Source: Verrucomicrobiota bacterium
GTDB lineage: Bacteria > Verrucomicrobiota > Verrucomicrobiia > Limisphaerales > UBA9464
Direction of reading: 5' to 3'
Assembly: GCA_947454705.1 (NCBI GenBank)
Contig: CANGKZ010000037.1
Span: 1 to 51,602 of the forward strand
DNA: 51,602 nt
The translations under genes and the position numbers were made by a program. Below the pieces are notes generated by a model. The model saw only the letters and a program-made list of their open reading frames with translations, was not told where the DNA came from and did not search any database. Below, in pieces: positions 1-9,777 of this stretch (position 1 is its first letter; each line of letters starts with the position of its first letter).

Positions 1-479
1 ACGTACACCATGCCAGCCACTCCGGGCTGTTGGTGGGCTCGGGTCCGCTCGGTTCGCTACGCTCACCTCCGCTCCCCCTCGCCCTCCAACAGCCCGCATC
101 TCCACCAGAAATGTGACAAACGGAAATCAGGACGTGACACCAAAGTCCACGGTCGCACCACGGCGATGGTTTACGGTCGGTTATTAACTTCGCGCTTAAT
201 CGAAAGCGGTGTCGGCGCTGCGCTCTGCCACCGCACTCCATAACATAGGCGATTCGGTATGGAGTACCGCGTTTACGCGGCTCTGCTGTTGGACGGGGCA
301 GGCCGTTGAGAGACTGAGTGCACACCCGTATGGATCTTCCTACGCGCCTACCACAGCCGTCTGAAGCCAGGACTCCATACGAGATGCGAACTCCGATCTG
401 CGATCCCCGATTCTTTTCGCGCCTCCGGGGTTGAACTCACCCCATTCCCCTGAGTTTATTTCCGAATCGCATTCCCGGC
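1..479. other. Gene-free stretch with dispersed repeats
   Basis: No convincing gene is seen before the first CDS. The stretch holds an edge copy of the trapezoid-like repeat end also found at 35098-35144 and 35503-35549 (here about 201-242, running from cgaaagcggtgtcggcgc to the end ccgcactccat), a complete 124-bp inverted-repeat element at 257-380, and a short GATC-type low-complexity run near 393-414. Short open frames here have repeat-derived sequence and no recognisable protein features. Confidence 0.6.
257..380 (+). repeat. 124-bp element with terminal inverted repeats, copy 1
   Basis: The element starts with gtatggagt and ends with its exact reverse complement actccatac. Just inside the left end is the hairpin ccgcgtttacgcgg. 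Near the right end is ccgtctgaagcc, a decayed form of the hairpin ccgtctgaagacgg seen in copy 3. Copies with the same order of parts lie at 17774-17895 and 27015-27138, and the left half alone lies at 5602-5639. It encodes nothing obvious. Non-autonomous mobile (MITE-like) or REP-like origin is inferred. Confidence 0.75.
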
Positions 480-1784
480 ATGAACTCATCCGCTGAACCT
501 TCCGCAAGTCACCGCTCTCCCACGATCACGCGTCGAGCCTGGATTCAGTCGAACCTCGGAGCCGTCGCGCTCGCCGCGGCGGGAATCGGATCCGGTTGCG
601 CCAACGGAACCCGCACCACAGTACACGGAAAACGGCCCTCCAAACTGCTCTACACGTCGGCAGGAAAAACCTGGATGATTCATCCCCGGGAACCAGGCGC
701 TGCGCCGCATCCGCTGGAATTCAGCGCGCCGGGACAGAAGACGTGGCAACCGGCCGGTTTTTTCGCCGACGGACGAGTACTCTTGCTCAGCATGGAGGAA
801 CGGCAGGACGGACCCGGCCGGCCGTTCGATCAATACTACACGCTCACCAAGACGCATATCTGGCGTGGAAACCCCACCACCGGAGCCTTGGAGGAGCTCG
901 CGGTGCGCGATCGCATGGCGGTGTTCGAAACTCCGGCGCTGCTGCTCCCGGGCGATGAGCGGATGTTGATCCAGGTCGCCAAACCCGGAAGCGGGAAGAT
1001 TTTCAATGTCCGGCTCAACGGATCGGATCCGCACGAGTTCACCCGCGAGGGCGATGGATTTCCCTACGGATTGAGCGCGAGTCCCGACGGCCACCGCATC
1101 GCGTTTCATACCGCGGGCCCGTCGCCCCACAGCTATCGGATTTGGACCGCAGATTCCCGCGGCGACGGACGCGTCCTCATCGCCGGCGATCCATCGCATT
1201 TGTATTTCGCGCCGATGTGGTCGCCCGATGGACGCTCCGTCCTGTTTCAGGATTGCCGACATCATGAAGATCCGGGCCATGACTGGTCGGACCTCTGCAT
1301 CGCTCCCGCAGAGGGCGGCCCGCTCCAACACGTCACCGAAGGACAGGAAGCGTGGTTCGGTGCCACCTACGGTCCAGCCAACCGCAAGGGCGGCGGGTCA
1401 AACGTGCCGCAATGGATGCCGGATGGATCCGTGGTGTTCTCGTGTCGGATTTCCGGCAGCGAGGTGCCCTGGCGTTATCAATCGCAGCGTCCCGATACGG
1501 ATCACTTCAATCGCGACTACCTTCCCGATCAATCGAAGGGCGGAACTTACGTGTGCCGCATCGATCCGGTCTCGCGCGCACGCACCGCGCTCACCACGCC
1601 AGTGTATGGAACCTGGGATTTCCGGGTTACTCCTTCGCCGGATGGCAAAACGATCGCGTTCTGCCGTTGCACCACAGGAACCTCCCCTTCCCTGTGGATC
1701 ATGAACGCCGACGGCAGTTCGCCGGTGAAGTTGACCGATGGATTTGAAGCCACTGGGGCGGATCATCCGCGGTGGATTTCGTGA
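480..1784 (+). CDS. Tat-exported TolB-like beta-propeller (PD40) protein
   Basis: This 434-residue protein starts with a Tat-type leader (RR at residues 18-19, then a hydrophobic stretch). The leader ends in GSGC at residues 37-40, so it may be a lipoprotein anchored at Cys40. The mature part carries several PD40/TolB-type beta-propeller blades, visible as repeated SPDG or MPDG turns (for example SASPDGHRIAFHT, WSPDGRSVLF, PSPDGKTIAF) and a final IMNADGSSPVKLTDG. Such propellers bind proteins or sugars, and some relatives are oligogalacturonate lyases; no catalytic set was recognised here, so the function is open. The ATG start gives the complete leader. The gene stands alone and converges with the PA14 gene at 2213-5113. 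Confidence 0.85.
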   Translation: MNSSAEPSASHRSPTITRRAWIQSNLGAVALAAAGIGSGCANGTRTTVHGKRPSKLLYTSAGKTWMIHPREPGAAPHPLEFSAPGQKTWQPAGFFADGRVLLLSMEERQDGPGRPFDQYYTLTKTHIWRGNPTTGALEELAVRDRMAVFETPALLLPGDERMLIQVAKPGSGKIFNVRLNGSDPHEFTREGDGFPYGLSASPDGHRIAFHTAGPSPHSYRIWTADSRGDGRVLIAGDPSHLYFAPMWSPDGRSVLFQDCRHHEDPGHDWSDLCIAPAEGGPLQHVTEGQEAWFGATYGPANRKGGGSNVPQWMPDGSVVFSCRISGSEVPWRYQSQRPDTDHFNRDYLPDQSKGGTYVCRIDPVSRARTALTTPVYGTWDFRVTPSPDGKTIAFCRCTTGTSPSLWIMNADGSSPVKLTDGFEATGADHPRWIS

Positions 1785-1846
1785 GACGGTCAATGCGGAC
1801 GGAGGTAGAAGGCGGACGTCGCGGGACGTGTTGACTGATGGATCTT

Positions 1847-1914
1847 CTGTCGCCCCGCTGGGGCTCGGGAAATCACGCGCATGCGAATCCCACGGGCTGA
1901 AGCCCGGGGCTATT
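1847..1914 (+). repeat. REP-like hairpin element, copy 1
   Basis: The unit begins tctgtcgccccgctgggg and ends with the hairpin cgggctgaagcccggggcta. The same beginning and end occur at 5489-5557, in an inverted pair at 24944-25085, and in reverse at about 12933-12996. The hairpin and dispersed intergenic placement suggest a REP-type repeat; mobilisation by a REP-associated transposase elsewhere in the genome is inferred, as none lies in this window. Confidence 0.6.
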
Positions 1915-1985
1915 ATCAAGTTTCGGCGACGCACAGCGCCGCCCTACCTGCGAACGATGCCCGATGGAGCTGCCGCGCCGCGGCT

Positions 1986-2031
1986 CCCCTTAACCCCTTT
2001 AACCCTTCAACATTTCAACCCCTTCAACCTC
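1986..2031. repeat. Low-complexity ttcaaccc repeat run
   Basis: Short units of the form ttcaaccc, tttaaccc and ttcaacatt follow one another with a period of about 8-10 bases. Similar runs lie at about 5661-5695, 17928-17962, 24854-24889 (reverse) and 45349-45384, always between genes. No function can be read from the sequence. Confidence 0.55.
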
Positions 2032-2100
2032 CACACGTGCAGCCAGTGTCTACCCCTTCAACCCCAGCATCCCTCGACTGCGGTGAATCCAGCACGAAAC

Positions 2101-2133
2101 AAAAAGGGGTCGCGACCCGAAGGCCGCGACCCG
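2101..2133 (-). terminator. Rho-independent terminator for the PA14 gene
   Basis: Read on the minus strand, an 8-bp perfect stem (gggtcgcg pairing with cgcgaccc, loop of about 10) is followed by ccttttt. It lies about 80 bp past the stop of the minus-strand gene that ends at 2213, in the right orientation to end its transcript. Confidence 0.7.
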
Positions 2134-2212
2134 TGTCCCCACGTTTTGTGGAATGCGTACCCAAACCGGCACCCACCGGCGGTGCCGGAGATCGAAGATC
2201 CAGGATCTGATT

Positions 2213-5113
2213 TTATTGCGACACGCGGTAGAACTTCACAGCGCCTGCGCTCGTCGTGGTGGTGAACGGCGACGCGCTCGATTCATCCGTCCAGGCGATC
2301 GGTGCAACCAGGCTGGTGGCCGATTGCAGCTTTCCGCCGTTGGTCCAGGACAGGGTCAATGAGGTGCCATTGCGGCTCGCCGAGAGAACCGGGGGTGCCG
2401 CTTGGGCCTGAATCCCCAACGACCAGTCCACGGCGGCATCGAACAACTTCCACCCGGCATCCGTGGCCACAGAGGCCGTGTTGTCCTGGAAGAAGAAGAA
2501 CACCCTGCGCTCCGGCATCACGAATCCGTTGAAGCCCTTGTCTCCCTTCTCGTAGTAGAACAGGACTTTTTGGGAACTGTCGGCGGCGAGGGTCGCGATG
2601 ACGTGGGCATTCACCGGCTGTGCCTGGGAGTAGGTCTCAGACGCGCTGGTGGTGACGAGCCCCACCGGGAATCCGGCGGCAAGCGGATGCGTGGCGTCGA
2701 CGATGTTAATCTGCGTCTGCGCGCCCGTGGTACCGGGATTCGCATTGGCCTCCTGGAAGCCGTAGGCATCCACATTCGAGGCCTCCCATTCAATTGCCGG
2801 AATGGCCAGATTGCGGAACTTGCCGATGCCCGCGTTCTCCACCGTGCCGGAGCCAAGGCTCGAGGATTGCACGATGAGGTCGCGACCCAAGGCCGTCGAT
2901 CCATCGTCCGGAACATCGGATCCGCGCGCGAGGGCGACGTCGAATCCGCGGTCGATCAGGTGCTGGTTGACCGCCAAATCCCCGGCAAAGGTGAGCGGAC
3001 CCGGGTCAGCGCTAACGAAATAAACACCCTTCTGGAATCCGACCGCGATCGAAGAATTCGCGGCGATGGAATTGCCGTGAACGTCCTGAACTCCGCTGAC
3101 CGTGAGTTGGTTCTGGGATCCCTTGGCAATCGCCGTGGTGGTGAGCTCCACCACCCGCGCATTGGCGGTCAGCTTGGCCGCACTGACGGTGATGCCGTTG
3201 TTGATTTTATAATTTCCGACCGTATTGGCGGAAGCCGACGAGACCGGCTCGGAGAAGGTTACCAGAACCTTGGTATCGGCACTGAACGCCTTCAGGGCCG
3301 AGGCGAGGGTCGGCGGAATCTTGTCGGAAATCACGGTGGCGGTGATTTCGGTGCTGTTCAGGCTCTTGCCGCTCGGGGCACTCACCACTGCGCGATACTT
3401 GCCGCTGTCGCCCGGGACCACCGACGCAATGCTATAGGTCTTGCTGGTGGCTCCGGGAATATCCACGCCGTCCTTCTGCCACTGCACGAGGAATGGATAG
3501 TTGTATCCCTCAGGGGTCACAACGCCATCGACGGTAAACGTCCAGGCCGCGCCTTCCTCCAAGTGATCGGGAAGCTTGGGCTGAAGGGTGATCTTCGGTT
3601 CGCCCTTGGTGGGTCGCACGTTGGCTCCAACCAAGGCTCCGGAGATGGGCTTCAAGGCACCGGCGAGTGTTGGATCGCCTTCCTTGCGCATGGCCACCTG
3701 AAGGAAGTCACCTCCGCCGCCTTCCTTCACAAAAGCGAGGAACGCATACTTCTTGCCGGCCACCAGGCTGATCGGGGTCTGTGAGGTCTGGTTGACAGGA
3801 TCGCCGTTGGCATTCAGCGGTTCGAGGAACGCATTGCAGCATCCGGTTTCCTCCATCACCGGCGTATCCACGGCGGGGTTGGGAGGGGTTTCCGTTTTGC
3901 TGAGGAAGAACTGCGAGGCGTCGTCGCTGCGAATGAAGAACCGGTAATTTCCGGATTCCACGGGGATGATGTAGCCGGAGACGCGGGCGCCGTAGTTGTC
4001 GGCATAGCCATTGGGGGTGTCGATGCCGGCGAGAACGCGCGTGTCGTCAGGAGCATCCTGATAATGCGGATCATCCAGGAGTCCGCTGACCGAGGTGCCA
4101 CTGATGCCGGTCCAGGCCTCGAACTTGACCACGCCGCGCGCGAAGTCGGAGGTGAACGATGACACATACAGGACGGCTTCAGTACTGGTGAGCAGCCCGG
4201 CGGAGGTGGTGATGAAGGCCTTATACTTGGCCCCGTCGTCGGCGAGCTTGGCCGTGACGGTAATCGAATTGGTGTTGCTGTCGGGAACATCCACCCCGTT
4301 TTTCGTCCACTTGATGCTGTTGACCGTGACCGACGGCGGAGCATCGACCGCAACCGAGAAGGTGGCGGTGTTGCCATCGTAGGCGGCAGCGTCGCTGGGC
4401 TGGGCAATGATCGACGCGGCCACAGGCAGCTGGAAGGGCGAGAGGTACTGGCCGGAGATCGGCTTGTCGCCATCGGCGAAGTCGGGATCGCCATCGAACC
4501 GATAGCTGATCGCGGCGTTGTCGCCTCCCCCAAACTCCGTGCCCACGAGCTCGATATAAATCGGCTTGCCCTTGGTCACGGAAATAAAGGGTGTCCAATT
4601 CTCCGGACGCGGGATGGGGGCGTCACCCGTGGTGATCACGGTTCGACGCGTCGCGGTGGAACCATCGAAGGCTCCGCCAAAGGATCGAATGGCATTCCAT
4701 TGCGATTCGGTGGCCAGCTGCTTCTTGTTGGCCGGATTGTCATCGGTGCTGGCATAAAACACGCCCGCATCATCCGTGGCGATGGCGAGCTGGAGCTTTC
4801 CGGTCTTGGGCGGATAGAAATACCCCTTCAATACCATGTTATAATTGTTCCGAACGTCGCCTGGAGGATTTGTATCGTCATCCCCGGCATCGACTCCTGG
4901 GTATCCAATATAAGGTCCCTCCGCCCGCTTGGGATAGAAGGAGCCATCGGGCTTTGCCGTTCCCGCCTGAATGCCCGCGCGTTGATCCCCGTTGAAGGTA
5001 TAGAAGTTCATATACCCCAGCGGTGCAGGAGGCGCACCGGCCTGAACACCGAACTGGAGTGCTGGTATCAGGGCCGCCATGGCTACGGCAGCCCGCAATC
5101 GATAGGTTTTCAT
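2213..5113 (-). CDS. Secreted multidomain PA14/Ig-like protein with GATase-like domain
   Basis: A 966-residue secreted protein with an N-terminal Sec signal (about residues 1-26, ending QAGA). In order I see a PA14-like region (about 30-225), an Ig-like domain (235-320), a second PA14-like domain (325-500) containing EETGCCNAF, another Ig-like domain (510-595), a SbsA/Big_5-like domain (600-695, with VTFSEPVSSAS), a region resembling class I glutamine-amidotransferase/ThuA-like folds (about 698-900), and a short C-terminal module ending KFYRVSQ. PA14 and Ig-like domains usually bind glycans or form surface structures, so adhesion or glycan contact is inferred. The last module matches the end of the 14322-17555 protein (KYYRISR), suggesting a shared sorting or carbohydrate-binding tail. 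A good terminator follows. Confidence 0.85.
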   Translation of the reverse strand: MKTYRLRAAVAMAALIPALQFGVQAGAPPAPLGYMNFYTFNGDQRAGIQAGTAKPDGSFYPKRAEGPYIGYPGVDAGDDDTNPPGDVRNNYNMVLKGYFYPPKTGKLQLAIATDDAGVFYASTDDNPANKKQLATESQWNAIRSFGGAFDGSTATRRTVITTGDAPIPRPENWTPFISVTKGKPIYIELVGTEFGGGDNAAISYRFDGDPDFADGDKPISGQYLSPFQLPVAASIIAQPSDAAAYDGNTATFSVAVDAPPSVTVNSIKWTKNGVDVPDSNTNSITVTAKLADDGAKYKAFITTSAGLLTSTEAVLYVSSFTSDFARGVVKFEAWTGISGTSVSGLLDDPHYQDAPDDTRVLAGIDTPNGYADNYGARVSGYIIPVESGNYRFFIRSDDASQFFLSKTETPPNPAVDTPVMEETGCCNAFLEPLNANGDPVNQTSQTPISLVAGKKYAFLAFVKEGGGGDFLQVAMRKEGDPTLAGALKPISGALVGANVRPTKGEPKITLQPKLPDHLEEGAAWTFTVDGVVTPEGYNYPFLVQWQKDGVDIPGATSKTYSIASVVPGDSGKYRAVVSAPSGKSLNSTEITATVISDKIPPTLASALKAFSADTKVLVTFSEPVSSASANTVGNYKINNGITVSAAKLTANARVVELTTTAIAKGSQNQLTVSGVQDVHGNSIAANSSIAVGFQKGVYFVSADPGPLTFAGDLAVNQHLIDRGFDVALARGSDVPDDGSTALGRDLIVQSSSLGSGTVENAGIGKFRNLAIPAIEWEASNVDAYGFQEANANPGTTGAQTQINIVDATHPLAAGFPVGLVTTSASETYSQAQPVNAHVIATLAADSSQKVLFYYEKGDKGFNGFVMPERRVFFFFQDNTASVATDAGWKLFDAAVDWSLGIQAQAAPPVLSASRNGTSLTLSWTNGGKLQSATSLVAPIAWTDESSASPFTTTTSAGAVKFYRVSQ

Positions 5114-5488
5114 GGGTTAAACGGATTGGGTGGGTTCTCCACTGCAGCAGGAGTGTTTCCTTGAATGGGAGTTGTTGCCGAACGCCTCTTGCACCGCACG
5201 AAAGACGATCGTGCAGCCAAAAGCCGAGTCAGGGCTTTGTGAGAGTGGAACGTTCTCTGTGTAACGAAATCGTGACCGAAGAGGCAATCAGATTCATTCA
5301 CACCGCCAACGACCTGAATCAACTTTGGTAATTCCAGAATTCGAAAATAACATCCCATCAAAGGGTTCCGATCCGGACCGGCACGGAAAAATATTTTTGA
5401 TGGTTCGCAGGATTTGCCGGACGTGACGGGAATTGGGGACCGGGCCGTGGGAGGAGAACGGATTCTGGACGAGGGGAATTCATCACCT

Positions 5489-5557
5489 CTGTCGTCCCTA
5501 GGGGGGCTGGGGAATTCACACGCGCGCAAAACCCACGGGCTGAAGCCCGGGGCTATT
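5489..5557 (+). repeat. REP-like hairpin element, copy 2
   Basis: It begins tctgtcgtccctaggggg and ends with the same cgggctgaagcccggggcta hairpin as the copy at 1847-1914. The middle part has diverged. It lies upstream of the WD40-PSD1 gene. Confidence 0.6.
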
Positions 5558-5601
5558 CTCGAGAGGGCCTTCTGCTTCGGGGCACGAATCTGCAAGTTAG
5601 C

Positions 5602-5639
5602 GTCCAACAGCGCAGCCGCGTGAACGCGGTACTCCAAAC
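5602..5639 (-). repeat. Half copy of the 124-bp inverted-repeat element
   Basis: Read on the minus strand this is the left end of the 124-bp family: gtttggagtaccgcg, a hairpin (ccgcgttcacgcgg), then gctgcgctgttggac. The right half with the ccgtctgaagacgg hairpin is missing, so it is a truncated or one-ended copy. Confidence 0.6.
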
Positions 5640-5759
5640 GACTGAACGGGGCGACCCGCGCCCCTTCAACTCTTCAACGATTCAACCCTTGAACCACCGA
5701 ATTTGGCCTCAACGGTTGCCAGACCGGTCCGGGATCGCGCAGTCTCGGCCGGATTCTCC

Positions 5760-8700
5760 ATGTGGTCCTCACTGACATCCCGGTGGATCGGTTCGATCCT
5801 GTCGCTCTGGCTTGTGTCACAGGGCGTTGCCGCGACTGCCCCGGCTGCCCAGCCCGCCGGCGACGCGCGGGTGCGCGCCGCCCTCACGGTGCTTAAGAAC
5901 GAGTGCTTCGCCTGCCACGGGGAACAAAAGCAGAAGGGCGGCCTCTCGCTGCTGACGCTGGAAAACGCGCTGAAGGGCGGCGACGAGGGACCGGTCATCC
6001 AGCCGGGACGCCCAAACGACAGCAAACTGCTGGCCGTGCTGAAGCCCGGGGTGGATTCCCACATGCCGCCGAAGAAGCAGTTGGATCCGGCGCAAATCCG
6101 CGCGCTGACCGATTGGATCAAATCCGGTGCCAAGTGGGACGCAGCGGCATTGACCGAGGAGGAACCCATCCAGCGTGTGGCCTTGTCCCCTGCTCCGACA
6201 TCCTTTCAACCGGTCCTTGCCCTGGCGATTTCCCCCGACGGGTCGCGACTGGCCGCAGCTCACGGGGATCGGCTTGCGCTTTACTCCCTCTCCGGAACCA
6301 ATGCCGCCCCCTCGGCCCTCGTCCAGGGCCATGTGGATCCCATTCAATCCCTCGCCTGGAGCCACGACGGAGCGTCGCTCGCGTCGGGCGGGTTTCGTCG
6401 CATTCGACTCTGGCGGACCGATGGATTGCTCCCGGTTCGTGACGAGACGAACGGACTCTCGGGCCGGATCACGGCGCTGCGGTTCGCTCCCGATGACGTC
6501 TCCCTGGCCGCGGCCGACGGCGGATCGGGCAAACCAGGAATGGTACGCATCTTCGATCTCTCCACGAACCGGGCTCCGCGTTCCTGGCGGGCGCATGCGG
6601 ACACGGTGTTCGATCTCGAATTCAGCCGCGACGGAAGCCGGCTGATGACGGCGGGGGGCGACCAGTTGATCCGCATTTGGAATCCGTCCAAGCGCGAGTT
6701 GATCAGCACGCTCGAAGGCCACACGGCGCAGGTGCTGGCGGCGGTGTTCAACACCAACGCCACCCAGGTACTCAGCGGCGGGGCCGACAAGCAGTTCAAG
6801 GTCTGGGACATTGCCACGCGGGAAAAAATCATCTCGCTCGGCACCCACACCGCCTCGATTTCCGCGGTGGCCTGGCCGGGCGATGGCAAGGCGGTGTACG
6901 CGGCGACCGATGCCGGCGGGGTGTTCCGTTATACGAATTTGAAATCCCACACCGGGGAACAGAGCTCGGCCTCGGGGGATGAACAACGCATCGCCGATTT
7001 GTCGATCCCGGTTCAATGCCTGGTGGTATCGGCCGACGGAAAACGCGTGGTCGCGGGATGCCAGGATGGAAGCGTTCGCGTGTGGGATGAGACCGGAAAA
7101 CTGATTCGAACCCTCCAGCCGCCGGCATCCACATCGGCGTCCCCTGCACTCGTCTTCATGGCAGCTTCCACGCACCCAGCTCCCCGTCCGAGTGCGGCGC
7201 CGGTGTCGAAACCCGCGATGACGGGCACAAACTCCGCAGCAGCCGCACCGCGCATCCGGACCCGGGAGATTCGATCGATCTCGGTGGAACCGGCGTCGCT
7301 GGACCTGTCGATGGATGCCCCGGAACGACATCTCATTGTTACGGCGCGGACGGACGACGGATTCGATCTCGACGTGACCGAACTGGCTCGCGTCTCAGCC
7401 GGACGCGGGACGCCGGTTCAGATCGGCGAGGCCGGACAGATCCGGGCCGTGAATGCCGGCGCAGGTGCGTTGACCGCGCGGATGGGCGGGCACGAGGTGA
7501 AGATTCCGGTCACGGTGGCGGCCAGCCGATTCGCGACCCCGCAGCCGCCGAGTTTCGTTCGCGATGTGCTGCCGGCGCTGAATCAGGCGGGATGCTCCGC
7601 CGGGGCGTGTCATGCCAAGCCGGAGGGGCAGAACGGATTCAAACTCACCGTGTTCTCCTTCGATCCGAAGGCGGACTACGCCGAGATTGTGAACGAGGCG
7701 CGAGGGCGGCGCATTTTCCCGTCGGCCCCGAAGGAGAGTTTGCTGCTGTCGAAGCCGCTGGGGCGGGTGTCGCACGAGGGCGGACAGCGCTTCGCCGAGG
7801 GTTCCGAAACCCACCAATTGTTGCTGCGCTGGATCCGCACCGGAATGGTGTTCAGCGCCACCAACGAGCCGGTGCTGCAACGAATCACCATCTTCCCCAA
7901 AGAACGCCGGTACCGAAAAGGATCCATCCAGCGCCTGGCCACGCTGGCCCATTATTCCGACGGGAGCGTTCGCGATGTCACCCGCCTGGCCGGCTACGAA
8001 TCGAACGACAAGGAGCTGGCCCGGGTGGATGAAGGCGGGCGCGTGCAGATCGGCCGTCTCACCGGTCAGGGCGTGGTGGTGGCCCGCTACATGGGCTACG
8101 TGGCCGATGCCCAGATCCTTGTCCCCGCCGAAACCCTGTTCCCCGCGGAACGCTACGCCGGACTGAAGACCAACAACTTCATCGACCCGCTGGCCTACGC
8201 GCAATTCCAACGGCTCGGGCTGATGCCGTCGGCCCCGTGCACCGACCTGGAATTCCTCAGGCGTTCCAAATTAGATACGCTCGGACTTCTTCCCACCGCC
8301 GACGAGGTGCGCGCATTTGCGAAGGATGAGTCACCGGACAAGCGCCGGCGGTGGATCGACCGTCTGCTCGCGGATCCGGCGTACGCGGATTTCTGGGCGA
8401 ACAAGTGGGCCGACCTGCTGCGGCCGAATCCGGATCGCGTGGGGGTGAAGAGCGTGTTTGTGCTGGACCAGTGGATCCGCGACCGGTTCCGCACCAACCA
8501 GCCCTACGACCAATTTGTGCGATCGATCCTGCTGACCGAGGGATCGAACCACCGCGTGGGATCCGCGGTGATCTACCGCGACCGACGCGAACCGGCGGAG
8601 CTGACCACCATGTTCAGCCAGCTGTTCCTCGGCACGCGACTGGAGTGCGCCAAGTGCCATCATCATCCGAACGAAAAGTGGAGCCAGGACGATTTCTACC

Positions 8701-9659
8701 AGCTCGCCGCGTATTTTGGCCCATTGAAGCAAAAGGGCGCGGGGCTTTCTCCACCGATCTCCGCCGGCACTGAAACGTTCTACTATTCGCCCGGCGGCAC
8801 CGTGCGTCATCCCGTGAGCGGAGCGGTGATGAAGCCGCGTCCGCCCGATGGACCCGAGTGGGTGCCAGGCTCCGACGAGACGGATCCGCGCCGGCATCTG
8901 GCCGACTGGCTCACGGCCACCAACAACCCGTTCTTTGCGCGCGCGGCGGTCAACCGGATGTGGGGTGTCTTTTTTGGGCGCGGATTGGTGCATCCGGTCG
9001 ATGACTTCCGGAGCTCGAATCCGTGCGTGAACCCGGCGCTGCTGGAGGCACTGGCGGCAGATTTCGCAGCGAACGGATACGACCTGAAGCATCTCATCCG
9101 AACCCTGCTGGAATCCCAGGTGTACCAGCTGAGCTCGACGCCGAATGAGTCGAACCTCGCCGACACGCGGAACTTCTCGCGGTCGTATCGCCGACGCCTG
9201 CCGGCGGAGGTGATGGTGGATGCGGTGAGCGACGCCACCGGCGTACCCGAGACCTTCACCGCGATCCCGACCGGCGGACGCGCCACGCAGGCGTGGAGTT
9301 ACAAGATTGCCTCGCACTTCCTCGATGCCTTTGGGCGTCCGAACTCGAGCAGCGACTGTCCGTGCGAGCGCGACACGCAGCTCAGTGTGGCGCAGTCGCT
9401 GCACCTGATGAATTCGCGGACGCTCCAGGCGAAGCTCACCACTGCGAGAGGACGCATCCAGTCACTCGCCTCCAGCCCGCGCGCGGCCGATGAAGTGGTG
9501 GAGGAACTTTATCTCACCACGCTCAATCGTCCTCCCACCCGGGAGGAAAAGGCGGCGGCGATCGAAGCGTTCATTGGACCGGACAGGACTCGAAAAACCG
9601 CAACCGAGGATCTTCTCTGGGCGCTCTTGAATTCCCCCGAATTCATCCTCAACCACTGA
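5760..9659 (+). CDS. WD40-PSD1 cytochrome fusion (DUF1549/DUF1553)
   Basis: The ATG at 5760 gives a 1299-residue protein with a Sec signal ending near GVAATAPA; a TTG at 5703 would add 19 residues ahead of it. Domains in order: PSD1 cytochrome-c-like domain with CFACH (49-53) and SHMPPKKQ, a WD40 propeller (about 141-450), an Ig/BIG2-like region (495-585), a second cysteine motif CSAGACH (612-618, CX4CH), another BIG2-like region, DUF1549 (from about 807) with a third motif CAKCH (963-967), and DUF1553 (from about 1042). The CXXCH motifs imply covalent haem c and an extracytoplasmic place. DUF1549/1553 have no settled reaction. The DUF1501 gene follows after 118 bp, the usual partner arrangement for this family, so the products are inferred to work together. 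Confidence 0.9.
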   Translation: MWSSLTSRWIGSILSLWLVSQGVAATAPAAQPAGDARVRAALTVLKNECFACHGEQKQKGGLSLLTLENALKGGDEGPVIQPGRPNDSKLLAVLKPGVDSHMPPKKQLDPAQIRALTDWIKSGAKWDAAALTEEEPIQRVALSPAPTSFQPVLALAISPDGSRLAAAHGDRLALYSLSGTNAAPSALVQGHVDPIQSLAWSHDGASLASGGFRRIRLWRTDGLLPVRDETNGLSGRITALRFAPDDVSLAAADGGSGKPGMVRIFDLSTNRAPRSWRAHADTVFDLEFSRDGSRLMTAGGDQLIRIWNPSKRELISTLEGHTAQVLAAVFNTNATQVLSGGADKQFKVWDIATREKIISLGTHTASISAVAWPGDGKAVYAATDAGGVFRYTNLKSHTGEQSSASGDEQRIADLSIPVQCLVVSADGKRVVAGCQDGSVRVWDETGKLIRTLQPPASTSASPALVFMAASTHPAPRPSAAPVSKPAMTGTNSAAAAPRIRTREIRSISVEPASLDLSMDAPERHLIVTARTDDGFDLDVTELARVSAGRGTPVQIGEAGQIRAVNAGAGALTARMGGHEVKIPVTVAASRFATPQPPSFVRDVLPALNQAGCSAGACHAKPEGQNGFKLTVFSFDPKADYAEIVNEARGRRIFPSAPKESLLLSKPLGRVSHEGGQRFAEGSETHQLLLRWIRTGMVFSATNEPVLQRITIFPKERRYRKGSIQRLATLAHYSDGSVRDVTRLAGYESNDKELARVDEGGRVQIGRLTGQGVVVARYMGYVADAQILVPAETLFPAERYAGLKTNNFIDPLAYAQFQRLGLMPSAPCTDLEFLRRSKLDTLGLLPTADEVRAFAKDESPDKRRRWIDRLLADPAYADFWANKWADLLRPNPDRVGVKSVFVLDQWIRDRFRTNQPYDQFVRSILLTEGSNHRVGSAVIYRDRREPAELTTMFSQLFLGTRLECAKCHHHPNEKWSQDDFYQLAAYFGPLKQKGAGLSPPISAGTETFYYSPGGTVRHPVSGAVMKPRPPDGPEWVPGSDETDPRRHLADWLTATNNPFFARAAVNRMWGVFFGRGLVHPVDDFRSSNPCVNPALLEALAADFAANGYDLKHLIRTLLESQVYQLSSTPNESNLADTRNFSRSYRRRLPAEVMVDAVSDATGVPETFTAIPTGGRATQAWSYKIASHFLDAFGRPNSSSDCPCERDTQLSVAQSLHLMNSRTLQAKLTTARGRIQSLASSPRAADEVVEELYLTTLNRPPTREEKAAAIEAFIGPDRTRKTATEDLLWALLNSPEFILNH

Positions 9660-9777
9660 CGTCCGGTTTTCTGCGCATGAACGCCATCCCCAATCCCCGA
9701 CGGAAGCCCACGGGAATGGCGTCTTCCCAATCGATCAAAATCGTGGCCCACTCACCTGGACAGCCCTGCCTTCTCAA

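Larger units (their letters stand above)
1785..2212. other. Gene-free convergent region with repeats
   Basis: This gap lies between two converging genes. It holds a REP-like hairpin element (about 1847-1914), a low-complexity run of ttcaaccc/tttaaccc units (about 1986-2031), a terminator for the minus-strand gene (2101-2133) and a short GATC-type run (about 2185-2207). The open frames across it run through these repeats and look spurious. Confidence 0.6.
5114..5759. other. Gene-free divergent region
   Basis: This gap separates the divergent PA14 gene and the WD40-PSD1 gene, so both promoters should lie here. It holds an AT-rich patch (aaaaatattttt near 5388), a REP-like element (5489-5557), a half copy of the 124-bp element (5602-5639) and a ttcaaccc run (5661-5695). 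I could not pick promoter boxes with confidence. Confidence 0.5.

Noticed and set aside
10-243. Short open frame at the window start
   Set aside because: It overlaps a dispersed repeat and has no signal, domain or conserved tail.
2402-3784. Plus-strand open frame of 460 codons inside the PA14 gene
   Set aside because: It lies opposite well-supported Ig and PA14 domains, has no recognisable motif and starts inside the gene.
5384-5400. Possible sigma-54 box near ggcacggaaaaatat
   Set aside because: The TGGCAC half is only partly present, and the second half (TTGC) is missing at the right distance.
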